From DASRDS01 sp035570055 (GTDB lineage: Bacteria; Gemmatimonadota; Gemmatimonadetes; Gemmatimonadales; Gemmatimonadaceae): a stretch of DNA of 64,000 nucleotides. Each line of letters begins with the position of its first letter. Position 1 is the first letter of the stretch. The notes under the pieces were generated by a model. It worked only from the letters and a program-made list of their open reading frames with translations, did no database searches and was not told where the DNA came from. The stretch spans positions 1 to 64,000 of the forward strand of contig DATMLM010000002.1 in assembly GCA_035570055.1 (NCBI GenBank). The letters are read 5' to 3'. Shown piece after piece: positions 59,173 through 64,000 of this stretch. The position numbers and the translations under genes were made by a program.

Positions 59173-61428
59173 ATGCCCATACTCACTCGGCTCGGCCCGC
59201 TACTTGCGATAGCAATAATTTTTTCGCCCGATCCACGGCTTACCGGCTATTCGACCGCCGCCGCGCGCTCGGAACGCGACTGGGAAAAGCAATTCCAAGC
59301 GCTTCCCGTGCCCGACACGATGCGCGCCTCGATGCAGCGCTTGAGTGCGCGTCCGCACAACGTCGGCACCGCATACGACAAGGACAACGCCGAGTGGATT
59401 CTTGGAAAGTTCAAATCATTCGGCCTGGACGCACACATCGAGCAATTCGATGTGCTGTACCCCACGCCGAAAGAGCGGCTCGTGGAGATGGTCGCCCCGA
59501 CGCCATTTCGTCTCTCACTCAAAGAATCCGCGCTCGCCGTCGATCCCACGTCGGGTCAGGCGGCCGAGCAGCTCCCCACGTACAACGTCTACTCCGTCGA
59601 CGGTGACGTCACCGCGCCACTGGTCTATGTGAATTTCGGCGTTCCCGCTGACTACGCAGAGCTGGCGCGTCACGGGATCTCAGTAAAAGGCGCGATTGTC
59701 ATCGCTCGCTATGGCGGCTCCTGGCGCGGCATCAAGCCGAAGGTCGCGGCCGAGCATGGCGCTGTTGGCTGCTTGATCTACTCTGATCCGCACGAAGATG
59801 GGTACGCCGAGGGAGAAGTGTTCCCGAACGGTCCGATGCGGCCGCGCGATGGCGTGCAACGCGGAAGCGTCATGGATATGCCGACGTATCCGGGCGATCC
59901 GCTGACGCCTGGTGTCGGGGCAGTACCGGGTGCCAAGCGATTGGCGTTGAGCGAAGTGAAGACGCTGACCAAGATTCCCGTGCTGCCGATCTCCTATGGC
60001 GACGCACAGCCGCTCTTGGCCGCGCTCAAGGGACCGGTCGTTCCGGCCGCGTGGCGGGGCAGTCTGCCGATCACCTATCGGTTCGGCGCCCCGGGACCGA
60101 CCAAGGTCCATATCGTTCTCAAGTCAGACTGGAACACGAAGCCGCTGTACGACGTCGTCGCGCGGATACCGGGAAGCGTGGCGCCGGACGAGTGGATCGT
60201 TCGCGGCAACCACCACGACGCATGGGTGAACGGAGCCGAGGACCCGATCTCGGGGCAGGTCTCGCTGATTGAAGAGGCCAGAGGGTTTGGACAGTTGCTG
60301 GCCAAGGGCTGGAAGCCGCGCCGCACGATCATCTACTGCGCTTGGGACGGCGAAGAGCCTGGCTTGCTCGGCTCGACCGAGTGGGCCGAGACCCATGCTG
60401 ACGAGCTCCAGCAGCACGCGGTCGCGTATCTCAACACGGACTCGAACGATCGCGGATATCTCCAGATCGAGGGCTCGCACATCCTGGAGGCGTTCTTCAA
60501 CGATGTCGCCAAGGACATCCAGGACCCCGAAACGCACCTCTCGGTCTGGAAGCGGTGGCAAGCCGGCCGTCTCCGCTACGGCGCGGCAGCCGACCGAGAC
60601 GAGGTCCGCACGCGCCCCAACCTGCGCATCGGCGCACTCGGCTCCGGGTCTGACTACTCGGCCTTCGTCCAGCACTTAGGGATCGCCTCGGCCAACCTCG
60701 GATACAACGGCGAGACCCAGGGCGGGATCTACCACTCGATCTACGACGATTTCTACTGGTACACGCACTACTCGGACACGAGCTTCGTGTACGGGCGCGC
60801 GATGGCCCAGACGATCGGCACGAGCGTCATGCGTTTGGCCGATGCGCAGATCATCCCGTTTGACTACACGGGCTTGGCCGAGACGGTCGGTAAGTATCGC
60901 ACAGAGCTCGAGAAGCTCGCCAAGGACGAAACCGACTCCCTGAATGAGCAGAACCGCGAGATCCGCGATGGCGTGTTCGCGGCGGTCAACGACCCCCGCC
61001 AGCCGACGATGCCGCCGGACTCGGTTGCGACGCCTCCACACCTCGACTTCGCCCCGCTCGAGAACGGGGTCGATGCCCTGACGCGCGCCGCGTCGCAGTA
61101 CGCCGCGGCCGCGGCCGACACGGACGGGAGCGCGCTCGATCGCGTAGCGCCCGACAAACTCGCCGCGATCAACTCTTTACTGATTCGAAGCGAGCGGGCT
61201 CTCACCTCGGCCGGCGGTTTGCCGAACCGGCCATGGTATAGACACCTGCTGTACGCGCCGGGATTTTATACCGGGTATGGGGTGAAGACCGTCCCCGGCG
61301 TTCGAGAGGCTATCGAGCAGAAAGAATGGGGATTGGCGGACTCGGAGATCGTCCGCGTCGGCAAAGTGCTGGAGGACGAGGCGGCGGTCGTTACACAGGC
61401 AGCAGTTGCACTGCGGGGGGCGGAATGA
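59173..61428 (+). CDS. Exported M28 family peptidase, glutamate carboxypeptidase II-like
   Basis: A 751-aa zinc peptidase with GCPII/PSMA layout: signal MPILTRLGPLLAIAIIFS at ATG 59173 (an upstream ATG at 59122 would give a poor leader). The protease-associated domain includes VKGAIVIARYGGSWRG and AVGCLIYSDPHEDGY. The two-zinc core has GNHHDAWVNGAEDPISG, AWDGEEPGLLGSTEWAE, YLNTDSNDRG and GGIYHSIYDDFYWY, and a C-terminal transferrin-receptor-like dimerisation domain ends the protein. It should trim acidic or other C-terminal residues outside the cytoplasm. Its stop overlaps the DksA-like start (ATGA). Confidence 0.93.
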   Translation: MPILTRLGPLLAIAIIFSPDPRLTGYSTAAARSERDWEKQFQALPVPDTMRASMQRLSARPHNVGTAYDKDNAEWILGKFKSFGLDAHIEQFDVLYPTPKERLVEMVAPTPFRLSLKESALAVDPTSGQAAEQLPTYNVYSVDGDVTAPLVYVNFGVPADYAELARHGISVKGAIVIARYGGSWRGIKPKVAAEHGAVGCLIYSDPHEDGYAEGEVFPNGPMRPRDGVQRGSVMDMPTYPGDPLTPGVGAVPGAKRLALSEVKTLTKIPVLPISYGDAQPLLAALKGPVVPAAWRGSLPITYRFGAPGPTKVHIVLKSDWNTKPLYDVVARIPGSVAPDEWIVRGNHHDAWVNGAEDPISGQVSLIEEARGFGQLLAKGWKPRRTIIYCAWDGEEPGLLGSTEWAETHADELQQHAVAYLNTDSNDRGYLQIEGSHILEAFFNDVAKDIQDPETHLSVWKRWQAGRLRYGAAADRDEVRTRPNLRIGALGSGSDYSAFVQHLGIASANLGYNGETQGGIYHSIYDDFYWYTHYSDTSFVYGRAMAQTIGTSVMRLADAQIIPFDYTGLAETVGKYRTELEKLAKDETDSLNEQNREIRDGVFAAVNDPRQPTMPPDSVATPPHLDFAPLENGVDALTRAASQYAAAAADTDGSALDRVAPDKLAAINSLLIRSERALTSAGGLPNRPWYRHLLYAPGFYTGYGVKTVPGVREAIEQKEWGLADSEIVRVGKVLEDEAAVVTQAAVALRGAE

Positions 61429-61769
61429 CGGACGAAGAACGCAAGCACTTGGAGAAGCGGCTCCTCGAGGAGCGGGCGCGCGTCATTGGCGCTCTCGATC
61501 AGTATCGGCAGCGGAAGAACGTGACGTCGTCCGACGCGGCGGGAGACGTTTCCCATTATCCGTATCACCTCGCGGACGAGGGGACGGATACCATGGACAG
61601 CGAGCTCGATGCCCAGGAGGCTGGGCGTGAGACCCGCGAGTTGGGGGAGATCGACGACGCCCTGCGCCGTCTGTACCACGACCCTCAGAAGTTCGGCCGG
61701 GACGAACGCACCGGCGAGGCGATCCCCTTCGAGCGGCTCGATATCATCCCCTGGGCGCGCACCAGGTGA
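61425..61769 (+). CDS. DksA/TraR-like protein lacking the zinc cysteines
   Basis: A 114-aa protein with DksA layout: an N-terminal helix pair (KHLEKRLLEERARVIGALDQ, ADEGTDTMDSELDAQEAGRE, LGEIDDALRRLY) and a short C-terminal module FGRDERTGEAIPFERLDIIP, then WARTR. In classical DksA that module reads YGxCxxCGxxIxxxRLxxxPxAxxCxxC; here every cysteine is absent, though GEAI and RL-IP remain. The coiled-coil tip has Asp residues as in DksA. It may bind the RNA polymerase secondary channel without zinc. Coupled to the M28 gene by ATGA, which is odd for a global regulator. Confidence 0.75.
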   Translation: MTDEERKHLEKRLLEERARVIGALDQYRQRKNVTSSDAAGDVSHYPYHLADEGTDTMDSELDAQEAGRETRELGEIDDALRRLYHDPQKFGRDERTGEAIPFERLDIIPWARTR

Positions 61770-61792
61770 GGTGGTGAGAATAATATGGGGCC

Positions 61793-61808
61793 TGTGACGT
61801 AGGTCACA
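61793..61808. promoter_or_regulatory. Crp/Fnr-family type palindrome TGTGA-N6-TCACA
   Basis: TGTGACGTAGGTCACA, inside the longer palindrome CCTGTGAC-GTAG-GTCACAGG (61791-61810), lies between the DksA-like stop and the Bor-like lipoprotein, about 150 bp before its ATG. It matches the consensus at every half-site base, like the site at 48314. It could also fold as a terminator hairpin after the DksA-like gene, but there is no T-run. Confidence 0.55.
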
Positions 61809-61959
61809 GGGAAAATGCGCATCGCCAAGAGCCAGGCCCCCCGCACCTGGTTCTTGGTGGTGCTGCTCTTTCGGGGCCTAAGTAGGGTTGCCGAGGTACC
61901 CTGGGTATTTCATTATGTCCGCGCGCCTATCCCCCATCTCCAGCCTCAGAGGCTCACGC

Positions 61960-62376
61960 ATGAAACGATCCTTCCGTGCCCCGCTCGTTCTGGCTCTCGT
62001 TTCCTCGATGGCGTGCTATCACGCCGTCATCACGACCGGTCGCGCTGAGAGCTCGACCGTCGTCGAGCAGGAGTGGGCCAAGGGTTGGGTCTACGGTCTC
62101 GTGCCGCCCGACGTCATGGACGTCTCCAAGCAGTGCGCATCGGGCGTCGCGAAGGTCGAGACGCAACACAGCTTCCTGAACATGCTGGTCCAGTGGCTCA
62201 CGATCGGCATCTTCGCGCCGATGGACCTCAAGGTGACGTGCGCTGGGGCGGGCATGGCACCAAAGACGTCCATGATCACGCCCTCGGACAACACGCCGGC
62301 CGCACAGAAAGAGGCGATGGCGCAGGCCGCCGAGCGCGCGGAGCACACGGGCGAAGCCGTATTCGTTCGTTTCTAG
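61960..62376 (+). CDS. Bor-family lipoprotein
   Basis: A 138-aa lipoprotein from ATG 61960, with AGAGG ribosome site 8 bp upstream and signal MKRSFRAPLVLALVSSMAC. The mature part follows the Bor pattern: CYHAVITTGRAESSTVVEQE, WAKGWVYGLVPPDVMDVSK, CASGVAKVETQHSFLNMLVQ and WLTIGIFAPMDLKVTCAG. Bor (phage lambda) gives serum resistance as an outer-membrane lipoprotein; in free-living bacteria its homologues have unknown roles. A Crp-type palindrome lies upstream. Confidence 0.85.
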   Translation: MKRSFRAPLVLALVSSMACYHAVITTGRAESSTVVEQEWAKGWVYGLVPPDVMDVSKQCASGVAKVETQHSFLNMLVQWLTIGIFAPMDLKVTCAGAGMAPKTSMITPSDNTPAAQKEAMAQAAERAEHTGEAVFVRF

Positions 62377-62415
62377 CGATGTCGAGCGGGCATCGGGGCT
62401 GGTCCCAGGTGCCCG

Positions 62416-62661
62416 CTAGCTTTTCCGTCGTGTATCGCGTTTATCCAGTTCCCGTCCGAACTCGGTCCAGCTCACGCCGAGCGTGACGAGCACGCGGCGG
62501 ATCTGCCGATATCCCACGTTGCGCTCGGCGCGCTCGGTCGCGCCGATGACCGTCCGGTCGATCCCTACCTTGTCCGCCAACTTCTCCTGCGAGATTCCGG
62601 CGGCCTCACGGAATTCCCGCAGCGTGTCGCCCAACGGCTTGAGATCTGGATGTCGTGGCAC
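62416..62661 (-). CDS. XRE family HTH transcriptional regulator
   Basis: An 81-aa Cro/CI-type protein: LGDTLREFREAAGISQEKLA, then DKVGIDRTVIGATERAERNV (HTH about residues 23-55) and a C-terminal VLVTLGVSWTEFG helix. It is little more than the DNA-binding domain. It diverges from the methyltransferase gene with about 44 bp between starts and is likely to bind there. No toxin partner is adjacent. Confidence 0.87.
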   Translation of the reverse strand: MPRHPDLKPLGDTLREFREAAGISQEKLADKVGIDRTVIGATERAERNVGYRQIRRVLVTLGVSWTEFGRELDKRDTRRKS

Positions 62662-62705
62662 GCGGCGAGACTAACACGACCGATGCGCATTCGTCGACCG
62701 TTGAA

Positions 62706-63365
62706 ATGTCCCCGGTCCAAAAGTACCAAGTACTGAGACGACGGCTCGGTCGACGGTTTGCGGTCGTCACCGTGTCCGTGGCGGTCGGCGACACGACAGT
62801 CGCTGTTCGCAAACCGCGCAGCGCGGACGAGTTGATCAGCCCGGAAGACTTCGAGCACGACGAGCGTCTGCCGTATTGGGCCGAGCTCTGGCCATCGGCC
62901 CTGGTGCTCGCCAATCACTTACCCATGGCACAAGGGCGTTTGCTGGAACTCGGCTGTGGGGTCGGCCTCGTCACCGCAGTCGCTCTGTCGGCCGGGTGGG
63001 ATGTCCTCGCGACAGATTATTACGCCGACGCGCTCCTGTTCGCCGAGTTGAACGCTCTCGCGATCGCGAGGCGTGCACCGAAGACGCGACTGGTGGATTG
63101 GCGCTCAATGCCGGACCTGGGCACATTCGACGCCGTCGTTGGCGCCGACGTGCTGTACGAGCGTCCCTACTCTGCGCTCATCGCCAGCGCGCTTGCACGA
63201 ACGTTGGCACCCAAGGGCCGGGGGATCATCGTCGACCCGGGTCGGGTGCACGCACCGGGGTTTGTGCGGGCCTGCGAGAACGAGGGGCTCGCGGTGGCCG
63301 CCGAGAAAGAGGGCAAGATGACGATCTATCGCGTGTCCCGCTCGTCCCTCCGAGGTCCCGCCTGA
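62706..63365 (+). CDS. Class I SAM methyltransferase (methyltransferase-16 / lysine methyltransferase type)
   Basis: A 219-aa methyltransferase from ATG 62706 (MSPVQKYQVLRRR); a GTG at 62655 would add 17 residues and overlap the HTH gene start. A beta-strand domain (AVVTVSVAVGDTTVAV) and DERLPYWAELWPSALVLANH, the typical WAELWPS entry, precede motif I LLELGCGVGLVTAVAL. DAVVGADVLYERPYSALIAS is the usual post-motif II. The family methylates protein Lys or small molecules such as nicotinamide; the target here is unknown. Confidence 0.87.
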   Translation: MSPVQKYQVLRRRLGRRFAVVTVSVAVGDTTVAVRKPRSADELISPEDFEHDERLPYWAELWPSALVLANHLPMAQGRLLELGCGVGLVTAVALSAGWDVLATDYYADALLFAELNALAIARRAPKTRLVDWRSMPDLGTFDAVVGADVLYERPYSALIASALARTLAPKGRGIIVDPGRVHAPGFVRACENEGLAVAAEKEGKMTIYRVSRSSLRGPA

Positions 63366-63411
63366 CCCGGTTTTGTAGAGTTGGGGGCCGGCGTCAGGTA
63401 CGTTCGGGCCC

Positions 63412-64000
63412 ATGATCATACCCCTGACACTCCTGCTGCTGCAGACCGGCGACTGGCCCGCCTATGGCCACGATCGCGCCGGCGGCCGTTTCTCTCCGCT
63501 CACCACGATCAACCGCTCGAACGTCGCCCAGCTGAAAGTGGCTTGGACCTATCACACGGGCGAGATGGCCCCTGAATTCAAGACCGAGCGCCCAAAGCAA
63601 TTCGAGGCGACGCCGCTCGTCGTCGACGGGACGATGTACATCAGCACACCACTGGGTCGTGTGATCGCGCTCGACCCGGTGACGGGCGCTGAGCACTGGA
63701 AATTCGACCCGCACTTAGACCTCAAACTCGAATTCGGCGACTTCGCGAACCGCGGCGTGTCGACGTGGGTCGACGAAGCTGGCCGCCGTCGAATCTTTGT
63801 CGCCGTGATCGACGCCCGTCTCATCGCGCTCGATGCCAAAACGGGCAAGCCGATCGACGAGTTCGGCAACCACGGCACCGTCGACCTGCGCGCCGGTCTT
63901 CGGACCGCCCCGCGCACCGACTACCCGGAGGAGTACGAGGAGACGTCGCCGCCCGCGATCGTGCACGGGCTCGTCGTAGTCGGCTCGGCGATCGCCGACA
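63412..64000 (+). CDS. PQQ-dependent dehydrogenase, N-terminal part (cut by window end)
   Basis: The frame from ATG 63412 is open to the window end (196 codons). After a short hydrophobic leader (MIIPLTLLLLQ) it has DWPAYGHDRAGGRFSPLTTI and VAQLKVAWTYHTGEM, the start of the eight-bladed quinoprotein propeller. QFEATPLVVDGTMYISTPLG, RVIALDPVTGAEHWKFDP and RLIALDAKTGKPIDEFG are standard blades of glucose/alcohol quinoproteins. It oxidises sugars or alcohols in the periplasm using pyrroloquinoline quinone. The catalytic Asp lies beyond the window. Confidence 0.93.
   Translation, partial: MIIPLTLLLLQTGDWPAYGHDRAGGRFSPLTTINRSNVAQLKVAWTYHTGEMAPEFKTERPKQFEATPLVVDGTMYISTPLGRVIALDPVTGAEHWKFDPHLDLKLEFGDFANRGVSTWVDEAGRRRIFVAVIDARLIALDAKTGKPIDEFGNHGTVDLRAGLRTAPRTDYPEEYEETSPPAIVHGLVVVGSAIAD

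Noticed and set aside
57510..59606. A 698-codon plus-strand frame over the gas vesicle genes
   Set aside because: Antisense to the double ATPase, gvpG and gvpF/L, all with clear family motifs.

Overview
The window is GC-rich, gene-dense bacterial DNA. It has short intergenic gaps, many GTG starts and many ATGA or TGATG stop/start overlaps. Many exported or lipoprotein products, S9/M20/M28 peptidases, BNR/VPS10-like and YVTN/LVIVD propeller proteins, a Bor-like lipoprotein and a TatA/UbiE pair suggest a Gram-negative heterotroph. My best guess is Gemmatimonadota, from general gene content only; there is no rRNA or marker phylogeny here. I saw no rRNA, tRNA, CRISPR array, transposase or phage gene.

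Layout. 1-1175: a divergent base-excision-repair pair (endonuclease IV, cut by the window edge, and an AlkA-like glycosylase). 1039-8168 (-): a five-gene, stop/start-coupled operon: PYROXD2-like flavoprotein, Rieske oxygenase, monomeric sarcosine oxidase-like flavoenzyme, exported M20 peptidase and a PAS/PAS hybrid histidine kinase. It looks like an N-demethylation or amine catabolism cassette with its own sensor. 8279-12118: a BNR-repeat exported protein and an orphan Imm11-type immunity protein. 12205-14881 (-): chemoreceptor, membrane protein and lipoprotein. 14930-19912: a polytopic membrane protein, a primary-like sigma factor, a lipoprotein, a tandem-repeat array bracketed by hairpins, a YgiT-type zinc protein, tatA and ubiE/menG. 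20053-30147: exported phosphodiesterase, S9 peptidase, O-antigen ligase-like protein, LysM protein and two propeller proteins.

30062-47898 is a large potassium region. One minus-strand operon (36199 down to 30062) has a porin, the N-terminal half of KdpD (KdpD plus Usp domains), a degenerate kinase, a Vgb-like propeller and two paralogous lipoproteins. Divergent from it is an unusual kdpC-kdpA pair with no kdpB. Facing that pair is a complete set on the minus strand: AAA ATPase, kdpE, the C-terminal transmitter half of KdpD, a 38-aa membrane peptide, kdpF, kdpA, kdpB, kdpC and a second porin. KdpD is therefore split over two loci about 9.5 kb apart, and the KdpA/KdpC subunits are present twice around one KdpB.

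47995-51378 holds small hypothetical genes and a Ser/Thr kinase. 59123 down to 51390 (-) is a ten-gene gas vesicle operon: gvpF/L, gvpG, a tandem ArsA-type ATPase, gvpF/L, a short GvpA-family gene, gvpF/L, gvpK, gvpJ, gvpA, and then a PAS-containing histidine kinase 15 bp after gvpA. No gvpN or gvpC is present. 59173-64000 (mostly +): M28 peptidase, a cysteine-less DksA-like protein, Bor-like lipoprotein, XRE regulator, methyltransferase and the start of a PQQ-dependent dehydrogenase. Two perfect TGTGA-N6-TCACA palindromes (48314 and 61793) suggest a Crp/Fnr-family regulator encoded elsewhere.
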